Shown here piece after piece: positions 43,696 through 56,618 of a stretch of 64,000 nt of DNA. Under the pieces are notes generated by a model, which was not told the DNA's origin, did no database searches, and saw only the letters and a program-made list of their open reading frames with translations. A program made the position numbers and the translations under genes. How positions within the stretch are numbered: the first letter of the stretch is position 1; each line of letters opens with the position of its first letter. The stretch comes from Globodera rostochiensis (taxonomy: Eukaryota > Nematoda > Chromadorea > Rhabditida > Heteroderidae), in NCBI GenBank assembly GCA_018350325.1, contig JAEVLN010000008.1, positions 2,747,794 through 2,811,793 of the forward strand, given 5' to 3'.

Positions 43696-46600
43696 TCAAC
43701 AACGACGGCCTTCATTTGTTCCCATCGGAATGACATAACCGGCGGGAAATAAACCTAAATTTGGCGGAATTAAACAAATTTGAATTAGCCAAATGAAAGT
43801 CGCGCCTGTGCTCCCGTCCTTTTTTGCACCCAAACACCATCCGAGATGGTCGGGCCCCGAAATGATGTCCACAAATTCGCCTTAAAGGAAAGCATTGAAG
43901 AACAAAATCAACATTTATGCCCGAAAAAACCTTTGACGAGTTTAATTTCGTCCCCTTCAATTGGCTCATAATCGTAAAGTGCCTTCGCAGGTCCGACAGG
44001 TAAAGGCGGCGGAATTGGGATGTTGTCGTCCGTCGAGTTCGGCCTGTCCATCTCCTCGGCCGCATTATGGTCAGAAATGAATTCGGCTTCTTCTTGGCGT
44101 GCCGTTGGTTCCGAGTCCTTATGTTTTCCATTCGCAATTGAATGCTCTCCAATCTCCTGACGCTTAAATGTACAAATCCATAAAAACAAGTTAATATGAA
44201 ATTGTTCGATAAAAATACCAGGCATGGACACGGTTACCCGTAACCGCGGTTACCCGCGGTTAACGGTTATGGAATTTAAAAGGTCACGGTTACGGGCGGT
44301 TAACGGTTATGAGATTTTGAGGGCGGGCGGTTACGGACGGTTAACGTTTATGACCTCAAAACCGCGGTTAACCGTCGTATCCGTTATTTTTTGGCTGCTG
44401 AGGATTGAGATGATTTGCCTTATAATTTCTTTGACTTTTATTCACATTTCACCAAATTAATTAATCGATCCAATGGCTTAGTGGTGAAACTCTTCGACTG
44501 ATTTTATTTGTTCTAGGTTCTAGCCCCATCCGCTGTAATCATTTTATTTACATTTTAATATCCCTCCTTTTTAGTATTCTTACAATTTTTTACAAAAATT
44601 TTAGCTATAAAAAGTAAAATTCTAAACAATTTTTTACAAAAATTTTAGCTATAAAAAGTAAAATTCTAAGTGTTTACATAAATAATTAGTGCATTTTAAA
44701 ACGTTCAATCACCTAAATTTGACAATTTTTCTTAGCATAAGTCGGTAAATATTCAATTTTTTTCTCTCGGCGGCGCCTATCGGCACCGCCGAACCCCCAC
44801 ACCTCCCAAAAAATATTTTATAAATCTAAAGCGTAAAAAACACAGAAAAAATTTCTCTGATCGGTCGCGCTTTGTTAGATTTTAATCATGAAAGTGTTAG
44901 AAAGAGATTTAAAAATTTTATTCATTGACAAAATCTGATAAAAATCACTTGTTAAGTTCAATACACATCAATTTTGATTTAATTTTAGAAGGACGCCACA
45001 TCACGATCGGAAAAAAATAGTTTTGAAAAATCGATTGTTCAAAATCTGGAAAACTTTATTGATTTTTTTAAATAATGCGGTTAACCGCGGATAACCGCGG
45101 GCGGTTAACGGTTATGAGATTTTGAGGACGGGCGGTTACGGGCGGTTAACGGTTATGAGATTTTTAAGACGGGCGGTTACGGACGGTTAACGTTTCTAAG
45201 TGTTTGAGGACGGGCGGTTACGGTTAAGGAAATTCATAACCGTGTCCATGCCTGAAAAATACTATTTGTTTGCCTTTCCCCAAAAAACCGACCAAAATGC
45301 CGTGGCCATTTCCATTTGCTGCACAATTTTGTTCATTTCCTTTCCCCGCCGATTGCCGCCCTTTATTCTGTGGAGTGACCATCGGAAAAAGGTCGACAGT
45401 TAGCGAATCGACGACAACGGCCGGTTTCTGTTGCTGGGCCGTGTTCGTGTTGTTCACGAGTATTCGGCTGGTGTTAATGTCTGTCGACGGTTGATGTCCC
45501 GAGGAGACGCCGCCAACATTTCGGGAAGGCTTTTCGCTTTGCGATCGGCTCGATTTTGAAGTTGACACCGATCGTTGGGAGTCGATTGAATATTGCTTAA
45601 GTGTACGGACGACTTCAAAATGTCGGCCATTAACCAGTCACTTTGGTTGTAGGATTGCGTCGTCCTCCGCCATTGTCCCCCGTCCGAACTCCGATGCTCC
45701 CATCCGCCCCTCCGTCCTCACCCATTTCGCTCACATAGCTTCGGAATCGGCTTCCACTTTGCGGCGACTCGTCCTCGTCCTTCATCACTTTTTTCGTTAA
45801 CACCACCGTCGTCTCCGACTGCTGTTGGTGCTTTTGCTGTTCCCGTCTCGTCTTCGAACCAGAAAAGTGCCGAAAGTCGGCGCTGTACTCCTCAAACTGA
45901 GGCCACTTCGTCGAGCAGTCCACACCGTGGTGGAGAGACCAACGCTTCAAATCTTCGCCGATGCTCGCGTCCGTTGTCGACAGAAAGTGCTGGCGCAGTT
46001 TGGCGTGCAATTGGACGAGTCTGAGCAATTCACGTAAAAATGGGGAAATGCAATTCGTTCGAGTTTGATCATCAAACTTTTTTTAAATACAATAAGAAAA
46101 AGTAGTAAATTCATGACTAAAAAATTTCATAATTATTCTTAGCGCCTTTGAAAGATCTACCGACTTTGGCGGGTTGACTAAATCCACGAGGATCTTTTGC
46201 ATCCCGGAAAGCATTTCCAAAGCAAATCGAAGCCGCTTCATTTCCATCTGTTGACACTTTTCGAACACAAATGCCATCTGAAGCGAAAACATTTGCAAAA
46301 AATAAACAAATAAAAATAATCAGACATTTTCCATGTAAACGCCGTTGTAAGACGTTAATTCCTTCAACAGCTGCCCGTACGCGGTACGCGCTTTTGTCAC
46401 CTCAAAGTCCGTTTTTTAAAAACATCAATTTTTTACTCCGAGGCCACCTCCTGATGGCATTTGTCAAAGCGTTCTCGCGCCTTATCCTCCGACCCGTCTG
46501 ACTGCGCACTGTCCGTCTTGGAGTTCATGTATTGAATGTACGTCGATTTTTCTGTTCGGGCCGCCGAATGGTACGTGCGCTTTGCCATCTCCACCCGCTC

Positions 46601-47399
46601 GAACAGTTTCTTCCATTGCTTCTGCGCCTTCTCGAACTCGTCCTCCACTTCTTTGGCTTCTCTGAAACCGCGAAACGTCGAACGATGGTAATTGTCCCGT
46701 TTAAACAATTCGATGGTCTTCAACACCTGTAATTACAAAACTCCAATAATTAATTTCATCGTAATTAACCCACCTCGTCATTGAAGCGTTCTTTAACCGA
46801 CGAGTGGACTTTGGCCAGTTCCCTGCTCTCGTCCAAAATCAAAGCAAAAGAATGCTTCATCGACCCGTCCGTCAAATGCTTCTCCGAATAATGGCACCAA
46901 TCGTCATTCCACCGCTCCAAATGCTTAGCATAACTTAAAGAAAAATTTCCTAAATGCTAATTCGATGGGCTCACTTATTCTCGATGGTCATTCTTTCTTT
47001 GATAAATCTGGAGAGTTCGTCCAATTGGTCAGAGCCGCGGTGAATCCGTTGCACATTTGCTTTGTAACTTCCTTAAAGACAAGTTTTGTATTATTAAAAA
47101 ACATCTTACTAATTAAATGTATTATAATTTTAAAATTTGTAATACACTTCGCCAAAAATGAAATGATTTTGGGATTTTTGGAAGTTTCCAAATTGACCTA
47201 GCAAAAACTCGATATTTTTTGGTTTATTTTCGAATTTTTAAAATCTTACCCCGTATTCCGGATACAGCCCTGGATAACCCAGTTTTGTCCAGCCTAAAGC
47301 TCAGAGCCCGACATGTACATCATAATTATTACCAATTTCCCAAAATCCGTTCGAAGTGGAGTTCAGTGAAGCAGTATTCAAATTTGGAAGGCTGCTCAT
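43696..47399 (-). CDS. sdpn-1: Syndapin / PACSIN (F-BAR and SH3 protein)
   Basis: Exons on minus: 47399-47333, 47071-46975, 46933-46774, 46726-46448, 46400-46326, 46277-46144, 46020-45642, 45595-45293, 44156-43931, 43880-43806, 43754-43696. The F-BAR domain starts FWEIGSYKANVQRIHRG, continues NYAKHLERWNDDW, FRGFREAKEVEDEFEKAQKQ, VYMENMAFVFEKCQQMEMKR and ends near WSLHHG...WPQFEEYSADF, all matching PACSIN. A Ser/Gln-rich linker follows, then the SH3 domain: KALYDYEPIEGDEIKLVKGE, PDHLGWCLG, GLFPAGYVI. The family bends membranes and links dynamin and actin factors in endocytosis. The last SH3 intron has a GC donor (ACAG|GCGCGA); the 46143 donor also appears to be GC and is less certain. NPF motifs of vertebrate syndapins are not seen. 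The 44157-45292 intron contains a DNA transposon. Confidence 0.93.
44219..45254. mobile_element. hAT-type non-autonomous element (MITE) in syndapin intron
   Basis: 1,036-bp element with perfect 18-bp terminal inverted repeats, CAGGCATGGACACGGTTA at 44219-44236 and its complement at 45237-45254. It is flanked on both sides by the identical 8-bp AAAAATAC (44211-44218 and 45255-45262). An 8-bp duplication and CAGG ends are typical of the hAT superfamily. Subterminal regions are full of GGCGGTTAACGGTTATGAG-like repeats in both orientations. The AT-rich interior has no transposase, so it would need an enzyme in trans. The ideal ends suggest recent insertion. Confidence 0.92.
44467..44540 (+). repeat. 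tRNA-like segment (Pol III A and B boxes)
   Basis: A-box-like TGGCTTAGTGG (44474-44484) and B-box-like GGTTCTAGCCC (44516-44526) are spaced as in a tRNA gene. The would-be acceptor arms do not pair, so it is more like a tRNA-derived relic than a working tRNA. It lies inside the hAT element. A similar segment lies at 56120-56190. Confidence 0.35.
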
Positions 47400-49680
47400 C
47401 ACTGCTGTAATATCAATTAATTAATATAGGATAATACTTATCCACTTATGTGAGTATTAGCAAATATTTAATTGTCAGTGTTGTTGTACTCCATGGTTAT
47501 GGTTCGATTCTTTTCTATTTTATGACGTAAATTAAAAATGCAAAATATAATTAAATTTAAAAAACCAGCAACATTTACCGTTCACAGTTTTATGCTGTTC
47601 TATCGGTGTTTATGGGAAAGAGAGACGCAAAGAAAGGACGAGTTTATGAAATGATAAGGGAATGAGGGACAAATTCGATGTTTTATATCGAATAGAAAGG
47701 GTCAGTTCGACGCTAACAGCTTGGGATTGGCTGTGAAGCGAACATATAAAATCAGTGGCCTTCATAGCTTATAAAGCAAGGCTAACAATGAAAATTTATG
47801 AAAAAGGAAACCGAAGATAATAAAGAACACGGCCTAAAAAGGATCTTAGAATTGCAAAGCATTCGTTATGGAAATGGACAAATTTTAAAGAAAATCACTT
47901 GGCTTTGTGTCATTTAGTTTGAAAAAATTAACGGATTATTTAAAGAAACGTCCGTTTAAAAAGCCCAAATAGTAAAAGCGGATTCTCTGCTGGTACAGTT
48001 GGGCTTATGAGAAGCGATGGTGGGTGACGCTGAACTGTCCCAATCCGTTAATTAACAAATAAGATGCGAGGCATTGTCAGAAAGAACTGCTGGTGGATGC
48101 AAATTGCAACCGAATAGAAGAGAATGAACAAATGTGCGAGAGAGAGAACAGAGAAAAGACGGGGAGGGGGGGGGGGGGGAGGGGAGGGGATGAAGAAGAT
48201 CCACCCCAGCAGATCCGTCCCCCCCCCCTTCGGACAACAAAACATTGTCTTTCTTTCTTTTTGCATCCGTCGTTAGTTTGAAAAGGCAGAAGGCGACTCT
48301 CAATTTACGGCAGCATTTTACGCCTCCTATGAATTCACTGGGGGCGGAGGGAGTTCAGCAGAAAAGAATTGGTATAATTTAAATATGAGAAAAGCCCAAA
48401 ATTGCGTTTGTCAACCTTTTCCGAATGGCTTTCTCTGTTTTACTCCCCTTCTCCAGCCACTCTCCACCAACTATGTGTAAATCCGTCGCGTCCATCTCCG
48501 TTCCCCCCCCCCCCGTCCATTCCATTCTCAACAAATCATATAACCACCCTCCTCCTCCTCGTTCCTTACTTTTCTTGCTGTTTCTTCCATAGTCTCTCTG
48601 ATGGTCATCGCCTTTCTTCGCCGTATTGGCTGATTAAGTCCGTCTGCCGAGGATGGACAAAAAATTGATCGAGCAAAAAGGGGGAGGGAGGGGCGAAGAG
48701 ATGAGACTCGGTCCAATGGGTGGGAAGAGATGGTGAGAGAAAGCCGACAGCAGAGGCGTTGGTTAATTGGGAGACGCGGATGGAATGTTTTGACACCGGC
48801 GATGATAGGTCGACCACGGCCATCCACAGCTCATCAATCGGCGGAAAATCCCCCCCCCCCCCCCCCCCCCCTCCCGTCCTCATCCGCTCAAATCCGCGCA
48901 CCCCATCCCATAGGTTGTATTATCCGGCAAATTCTACTTTTGCCCCTTCACCCTCACCCCCCCCCCCCCCATTTGCCTAATTGTAACCAAAAGAGCATTA
49001 GGAAAGGGGAGGATTTGTAACGGATTTAAAATTTATTATTAGAAAAATTGGTTAGAAAAAAGATATCCACACTGGCTTTCACAAATAGGAAAGTGAAAGA
49101 TACAAAAATAAACAATGGAAAAATACGGAGAAGCGCAATACATCGCAAATTGATTTGAATGTGAATCAACACGGATTTGCTTACGCCGCTTGTTCCTCCG
49201 TTTTTCATCCAGCAAATTTGAGAACCTTAAAAATAAAAGAGAGCAGAATCAAATTGCATTGGAAGTGGAGAGAATCAGCAGCCGATGACAGAAAAGGGGG
49301 GGGGGAGGGGGAATTAACAATAAATCGAAGAAAATTAATGAAAGTTGCCATCAAACCTTTGTGAGGAAACAACGGCAAAAACAGGAAAGAATATGTGCGA
49401 TCTTGAGTAAATTTACAAAGGATTTGACAAAAAAAAACACGGAAAATGTGCACAATCCGTCGGGAAGCGGACGTAATTGTAAAAGTTGTCAAATAAAACG
49501 TTAATAATTAATCTTGTGCTTTAAACTTTTTCAACTTCGTCGCGCGCCCCAATCATTTAATTCTCAAATTTTTGTGTGTGATTTATAGCGATAAGTAAAT
49601 ATTGTATTACACTATTATTTACAAAATAAAACAAAAAATCAACCCATTTGCCAATTCACTCGTTTGTCCTTCTTTGCTCA
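47400..49680. other. Intergenic, syndapin / REEP
   Basis: 2.3 kb upstream of syndapin and downstream of REEP. AT-rich, with a G-run block at 48163-48188, C runs at 48219-48228, 48505-48514, 48849-48871 and 48957-48970, and a mostly A-rich right part. No supported exon. Confidence 0.5.
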
Positions 49681-51024
49681 TCAGTTGTTGTTACCCGCGC
49701 GAGTTGTTGAGCGAGTACTCCGACGGGGAAGTGTGTTCGACGCGTATTCCGACTGAACACTCAGATCTTCAGCGTTGTTTTTGCGGGAACGCGACCGACT
49801 TCGACGGGACGAAGAGCCCGAGCGACGGGGTTTAGAACCGATGGGATCCTTAAAATTCATTAATAAAATATAATAAATGAGGAAATTGCACAAGCTTTTT
49901 AAACGACCTCAATGACAACGATTTCCTCATCATTGATCTTCTTTAACTATAAAATGCAAAAATTAAACATTTTCCCCCTTAATGAGAAACCCAAACTGTT
50001 TCGTTCGTCTCGAGCACGGGGTATTCCACTACGCGTCCAAGTTCGTCGTAGGAGCCGGTCCATGTTCGAACCTGTGCCTCGTCATTGCCAAACTCTTCTT
50101 CCTCTTCTTCAATGAGTGCAGTCGCTTGCTTTTGGCTGACCACAGTCGTCGTCGTTGTCGTCCGTTTTCTCATTTCTCCGCCCTTCCCCGCATTGCTAAT
50201 GTCGCCGGTGCTGTACGAACGGTGCAAATCGGCAAGTTGAACATGGCCAAACGCAGCCCCACGGAGTGCCGCGGTGGCCACAATGTCACGCGCACAAGCC
50301 AAACTGCGAGTTCCAAGACTGACTACCTGAAAACGCATTAAAGGAAATTTCCTTTAATATTTAAAAAAAATCAAGGAATTACCAAGAATTCGATTTTCAA
50401 TTATCAAGCGTATTAAATATTTAAAAATTTATATTCGACCCATGCATTAGCCAAAATTAGTAAAGTCACGGACCTAATTCCACCTTTATTTCTCCAAGAA
50501 AAAGCCATAAAAAGACCAAACCTGCTTGTAAGACTCATTTTTGGCTTGCTCCAGGAAAGTGTCAATTTCTTCTTCGTGTTTCATAAACATTGGATGCACC
50601 CAATTTCGGTATAAAATCGAAGCGCCTCTGGTCCTAAATAATATTTTCTCAATTGAATTAAACGTCAAAAAAAGAACCACGGGCTGAGCAACCAAAAAAC
50701 AAAAATGATTTTCAATTCGTAGTAAAATGGAAACCTAAAAATACACAATTACAACATTAAAAAAAAAGCAACAAAAAAAAAAATACCAAAAAGAAAGCAA
50801 AATGTCGGCCACTGCTTCACCAGCACAAAAAATTCCAAAAACAATCCAATACATCATCCATTTCACCTAGAAAGTATTAAGTTATTTTAATTAAAAAATC
50901 CATTAGAAAGTTTTACATATTCCTTCACATCTTTGGTTCTGACGGCTTTATAACTTCGATAGACCGGATAGAGAGTGCCCGCAGTGAGAATGACAACCCG
51001 GGAGAGGAGTGTCGAGATGAACAT
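49681..51024 (-). CDS. REEP1-4-like ER membrane-shaping protein
   Basis: Exons on minus: 51024-50917, 50866-50787, 50734-50678, 50633-50522, 50326-49997, 49940-49908, 49848-49681, about 295 residues. The TB2/DP1/HVA22 domain matches REEP1-4 closely: [72 protein letters not shown] and [15 protein letters not shown]. There is no long N-terminal extension, as in REEP1-4 and unlike REEP5/6. The hydrophobic hairpins insert in the ER and curve tubules. The C-terminal half is cytosolic: Ala-rich helix, Thr-rich stretch, acidic part, then an Arg/Ser tail ([10 protein letters not shown]) that could bind microtubules as in REEP1-4 (inference). The last two small exons are predicted from phase only. Confidence 0.92.
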
Positions 51025-52129
51025 TAGCCGGAGTTCGCGATGTCAGCTAATGTAAGGCGAAAATGTGAGTAGAAAAATAGAATTCGTAAAAGTTCTCAGT
51101 AATTGGAGACACAACGTCCGCGAACAGCACAAGTATATGTACCTACCTGTGTGAAATTATCAGAAAGAGAAGAAAAACAATTCACTCATGTAAACAACAT
51201 GTGTGCTGACTATTATTACCTATGTTTAATACAGCAATTAACTGAAATTAGCGAAAAAAGAAGGCGGGAGGAGAGAGAGGGAGGGAATGAAAACTAAAAC
51301 TCATTTGGGGACACTGTGGAAATGAAATTGGATAGCCGAACCGACACCACCACCCACCCTCTCACTTCCCATCTTTTTTACTGCAGAAAAGCCCCCCCCC
51401 CGGTTCCATATCCCCCCCCCCCCCCGTGGGGAAGGCTGATGGATTGGAGGAATAAAATGGATTAGTTAGTGATTAGTGGTTGCATTGTAATGTTCAGGCA
51501 GTCAGAGGGCGGCGGCCGACTCACAAGACAATTATTACGAAAGGCGTTAGGTACTGTATTGCTTAATGTGCAAATCCAATACCGGTAAATGGGGTACTGT
51601 ATAAGTTTTGAGAAAAATCAAATTAATTTGTTTGTTGTAAAAAAACATCACAGCAGCAGCAGGAAGGAAGCCACCACATATTCGTTCGGCCAGTCAATCG
51701 TCCAAAAACCAAAAGGCGAATCGACCGGAAACAAATTATCGTCTTTTTGTGCACCAAATAAATATATATAAGTGTTGTAAAACAGGTACATAATTTGTAA
51801 GTTGTTTGAATTGGAGAACCATTTCCACCTTCAAACTCATTCAATTTTTTCGAGAAATTGAGTTTAGGTAATATGTAGAGTGGCCGATTGCCCTTAACTT
51901 CTAAGATTTGTCTGTATGTGCCCCACTTCGGTTGTATGTGTATAAGGACTGGACTTTTTTGTTGGTGTTCACAGAGAAGTTCATTAACAATTGTTACAAA
52001 AAGTGAGGAAAGAATCGGACGGAATGAATTGAGTAACGGTCGCCCTCATTGTTAGAGCCGTCTTCCGTTTGTTTGTTTGCTCTCCGACCGTCTCTCGCTT
52101 CTTCCCGTCCATTGCTTTTCTCTCCGGGC
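51025..52129. other. Intergenic, REEP / collagen
   Basis: 1.1 kb: 5' flank of REEP and 3' flank of the collagen. Poly-C runs at 51391-51399 and 51411-51425. No exon seen. Confidence 0.5.
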
Positions 52130-53748
52130 TCAATACCCGGGAGCGGTTCTCGGCATCTGAGCAGTTTTATGTATTGTACCCACAAACTCGCGACATTTAG
52201 CGCTCACTGGGCAGTGATCGCAACGTCCGGATCCACCCGAATATCCGCCAGTCCCGCGCACGCCCGGCTCTCCATTGGCTCCCCTCTTTCCCGACGGTCC
52301 CGGATCTCCCACTCAAAGGTACCAACGGTTAGAATAAACATTTTCTGATCATTTCAACAAATTGGGCTCTCAGAAAGGGGTATATATTAACTAGATCAGG
52401 CACAACCATTTTTGAGAACTATCAGCAGAAAATGCCAATAAAGACAACCCGTGAGATTTGAAGGACGCACCCCCCAAACAAATTATGCCCACCCTCTCCG
52501 GGCTGTCCATCCTCTCCTGGACGTCCAGACTCGCCGGGGAGGCCAACAGCACCTGCCATTTATTTGGAATGAACTTCCCTGTTTTTTAATGCACCGGGCA
52601 ATCCAGACGGTCCTGGTGATCCCGGGGGACCTTGAGAGCCTGGCATATCCAACCACAACCCGGGAGTGCCGGGCTTTCCCTGCTTTCCGGGCAATCCTGA
52701 GACATTAAATTGCAATTGAGACAGCTCTTCTTTGTGCTTTTCAATAAACCTGGCACCCCGTGGGGTCCGTGGATTCCGATCATTCCCTGCTCTCCCGCAA
52801 TTCCGTCCGCACCCGGTGCTCCGTCAATCCCATCTACGCAAAAGTGGTTAGTTGGGGTTCAACTTTTTGTTTGCCAAGCACACCTCGTCCCTTCGGCCCC
52901 CTCTTCCCGGGCGGTCCAATTGGGCCCGGGACAGCTTCTTCACACACAAAACACCATTGCTAAAGTGAAGTTAAACTGATGATTGGAATTTGGACTTTCA
53001 CCACAGCGGTGGGCTTCCTTCACTCATCGCATCAATAAAATTCAAATGTTTTTCTAAAACGGAATGTCCACAAAGTCTAGAGGGATGAGAGAAAGCCCCC
53101 TTCTAACTGAGTGCTATTACTTGAGGTTGGAGTTGTGATGGAACTGGGAAGTCGAAGGGTATTGAGTCTAATCCGGGAATTCCTTGTTGACCATCTTGGC
53201 CATCCTTCAATGTCAGGTTGTGTTGGATTAGCTTAAAAAGGTTCTGAGACTCTAACCTGCCCATCCGTTCCGGGCAATCCGGGAATCCCTGGAAAAGAGG
53301 TGGACGGCTTTATTTTCTGAATACTTCCAACCTTCCGTCCCCACTCCACAACCGCAACATTTCAGCCTCTCATTCGTCTGACGCTTTTGTTTTGATCCCG
53401 CCACACGCTGATTCAAAGTTGATCAAATTCAGTCAAATTCATCTTTTGTTTTTAGTCCGTACAGACCTCCGTTCTTCCAATTTCCCTCCAAATGGTCGTC
53501 GTCCGAGATCGGCAAAACTCCATCTCGTCCTGTGCCATACTATGCACATATTGGATCTGATTGTAGAGGAATGGCACGAGAAAGGTGCCCAAGAAGGTAA
53601 CGGCAACGGAAATAGACACACAGAAAAATGCCAATCGCCGCATGGAGACCAATTCTTTGTGGAGAGCAGCAGCAGCTTTATTCGAGTCCAAATGGAGCAA
53701 TTCGGACTCGTACAAACGGCTCAGAGACGATGAATCGGCGGCTCTCAT
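52130..53748 (-). CDS. Nematode cuticle collagen
   Basis: Exons on minus: 53748-53467, 53377-53332, 53288-53257, 53204-53121, 52959-52884, 52833-52750, 52696-52595, 52552-52493, 52311-52130, about 315 residues, the usual size. The N-terminal block has MRRLAFFCVSISVAVTFLGT, a signal-anchor segment, and YNQIQYVHSMAQDEMEFCR, the pattern of the col/nematode cuticle collagen N domain. Short Cys clusters (LKCCGCG, QWCFVCEEA) flank interrupted Gly-X-Y blocks (GIPGLPGTDGQ, GPIGPPGKRGPKG, GLPGKQGKPGTPG, GESGRPGEDGQPGE). The end is CDHCP plus a non-collagen tail. No classic RxxR cleavage site is obvious before the triple helix. It has more introns than typical C. elegans cuticle collagens. Product is secreted by hypodermis and cross-linked in the cuticle (family knowledge). 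Confidence 0.93.
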
Positions 53749-54425
53749 TTTGATCTGAGTGTGCTGTGAAATGAAAGAAGAAGAGACTGCCAAATGAATG
53801 AATTGCGATTTAAGTTGAGGCGAGGATTTTGTTGTTTTGTTCGCGGACGGTGCGTTTTCAAAAGTCGTGTCAAGAGGAGGCACTCCAATCATAACGATTG
53901 AACAATTTCTGTGAATCAAAATCCCCTCTTTCATTGTGATGGTGTTGAGGGGGATGAAGCAGACAACAGCAGCAAAGCAACTAAACAAAAGGTGGGGACA
54001 AAGTTGGGGGGGGGGAGAAAATTGGTGAAATGTCCGAAAGTTAACGGATTTTGTCGATCCGTCCGTCAACCGACCGAACTTGTCCAGCAGATACCAAACA
54101 AAGAACAGGCGAGCGATGGCCGAATTTGATAAGCGTTTGGTGGACTTTTTTAGTGATTTGTGCATAAATTATTGCCTTGGGACAAAGGCGCCAATCATTC
54201 AACAAATGTTTAAGGAAACTTTTTGTTTTTGCATATAAATTACCCTTCGACGACATTCACCGGTAATTTTCCAAAAACAAAAAAATTTATTCCAGTTTTT
54301 GTACAAATAAATTTATCCTTCTCCTCGATTATCACTTTCACTTTCTTACCAAAAAGTGAAATAAAATATTAATCTTTTGCCAACTTTCCATTCATCTTTT
54401 GCCTGGGGCTTTTGGTTCTTTTTAC

Positions 54426-54985
54426 CTCCGTTGGATAATAAAACATAAGGCACAGCATCCCAAACAGCCCAACACTGTCAAAAGTCCAAGCAGCACCAGA
54501 CCAATTCTGAACGGTGATTAGTAGTTAATCGATTGGTATTGAAAAGGTGTCCGATCAGTGAAGCTCAGTAGTTGACTCGAAAAACTTCTTGTCGAGACAT
54601 ATTTAAAGTCTCGAACACCGAAGGGGGGTAATTCGTAATGAATAATGTGACCAAAAAACAAACATCGCCCAAGTCTCAAGCCGGAGACAGCATTCGGTTG
54701 GGTTGTACTCACAGCAGACGTAATAATGGAAAATGGAGCCTGTGCCACAGCTGAATGGAAGTGAATGCTGGGGGAAGGACACAAAAAAGAAACAGCTCAC
54801 TAATTGAGTGCGTATGGGGACATGTAGCTGAACATGGGACATTGGTAGACTAATGAGGAGCCGGGCGAGGAGGAATAAGCGCCAGAGGGGAAAGGATTGT
54901 GGAAGAAGAGGAGGATGAAGAATAATGCGCGGGAGTGATTAGTCATTGGAAACGGTGGAATATGGAAACGGTAGCGACGAAGCAT
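54426..54985 (-). CDS. Small VOPP1/WBP1-like type I membrane protein (partial model)
   Basis: Exons on minus: 54985 (or Met 54946) to 54801, 54750-54619, 54506-54426; a further 3' exon is expected but not found. A signal peptide (HSRALFFILLFF core) is followed by a short Cys-rich ectodomain, CGTGSIFHYYVCCEYNPTEC plus C. Then comes a membrane helix, IGLVLLGLLTVLGCLGCCAL, ending in basic residues. The YYxCC...CC pattern just before a Cys-containing helix is that of VOPP1/WBP1 family proteins (endosome/lysosome, PPxY adaptors of Nedd4 ligases). The second exon's end is uncertain. Only the arrangement, not a database match, supports this. Confidence 0.45.
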
Positions 54986-56119
54986 TGGCCTGAAATTGGA
55001 AACATAAAATAAAACATTTGGCCTTTTGACTTGGGAAAGACTTTAAACGTTTATGCACGAAACTGGAAGGTTTTGTGGGCAGCGGGGTGTGAAGATGGCG
55101 TGGAATGAAACCCCCAATTCCCCCCCCCCCCCCGCCGTCCGTCCGTTTATTGCGTTGTTTGTTTGTCTGACGGAATTGGACGAGAAAATGTGAATAGAAG
55201 AAGAAGACATGATGAGTATGTACGGTTTTGCTAATGTTTCCCTCCCGGGGACAGCTTTTCATGGAAGAAAATGGGGGGGGGGGGAGATGAGTTTCAACAC
55301 AGCCCACAAAAAGGGAAACAACTGATCAAACTGCAGCAGAAGACATCAATTAACCTTTGGCCATAACAACCAAAAATATGGAGATTAAAGTAATTCAACC
55401 TAAGGATTGGAAATACCGGAGTATCGAGACAAGAATTGGGGGATCGGACCAGAGCGAATGCTGAAATTGGACAAGTGGACTATTGTTGAGCCCGCTAAGT
55501 GTTGTTGAGTAAGGAGACTTGCAATTAAATGTTGGAAGGAGGAAATTCAATCGCTAAAAGTTGACTAACTGACACAAAATGAACATATTGGCCATTTTTA
55601 AATTGCATTTTGGGAAAGAGGAGAAAGTGTTCCATTTGGATTAACGAAGGTGGGCCAATGTGTATCTAATTAAAAGAGGTTAAGGCAGCCGAAAAGCTGA
55701 CTGACCACCATCCAAGGTAGGTATGTTATGAACAGATTAGACTATTTTTTTGCACCAATTACTTTTAACATTTCTAAAATTAAATCGAAACCAAAAACGG
55801 AAAGTGAAATTAACACTAACCCTCTACAGGTTTGCCAAAATGAGTGCTGTCGGAACTACGTGCGCTCTCTCTACACACGTCAGCTCAGGGACCAACTTTG
55901 TAAGCTAAGCCTAATAGGGAGGTTCGAGAGTCTCGAAAAGCCTCGGGTTTTAGGGTCTCGAATCGGTTCTCGGGTTTCCAGTCTCAAAAAATGAGACTTT
56001 TTTACACCCCTAAAGATAGCATTTGGTGAGAATTTACAATTCTGAACTTGAAAAACTTAAAAAAAAATGTAGGCAACAGATTTAGAAATAATTATTCTTG
56101 CAAAATGATGTTTCTTTCT

Positions 56120-56190
56120 GCTCATATGGATCAAGTGGTTAACTGTATGTACCTAATTGACTCTAATTATCGTAGGTTCTAATCCCCGAG
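56120..56190 (+). repeat. tRNA-like segment (Pol III A and B boxes)
   Basis: A-box-like TGGATCAAGTGG (56127-56138) and B-box-like GGTTCTAATCC (56175-56185) at tRNA spacing, followed by T-rich DNA. Same design as 44467-44540, suggesting a dispersed tRNA-derived family. A further B-box-like GTTCGATCCCC at about 56433 has no A box. Confidence 0.35.
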
Positions 56191-56618
56191 TGAAAATCCT
56201 TTTTATTCTTTTAATTAAAAAATAATTACACTTTTACATAATAAATCATGTACTTCTAAACATTGTAGCAGTTTGCCAAAACTACCAACATTCTCTAACA
56301 AAAAGCACATCGGTCAATTTTATTGCGTTTTTATTATTCACACCCTTTTCTGATGTGTTTAGTGCTTACAAATTAGGACCCCGCCCATTTTCATCACATT
56401 TAAATTGTACGAATAGAGAATGGGGGAGGTTAGTTCGATCCCCACGGAATAAAGCGACTTCTTCGGGTTGGAAGGAAGTGGCTAAAGGCACTTGATCACC
56501 TCGGGAGCCCTCCTTCGGCGAGAATGATGTGCGTTGTATTCTTTACACAAAGCAGATGTACATATTATGGTACTAAATTTTTGCAAATTTTCAATTATTT
56601 AATTTTAATTAAATTTAT

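Noticed and set aside
53452..54165. 237-codon minus-strand frame reaching upstream of the collagen
   Set aside because: Only the part from Met 53748 matches cuticle collagens; the upstream 139 codons lack collagen or signal features and are likely 5' flank.
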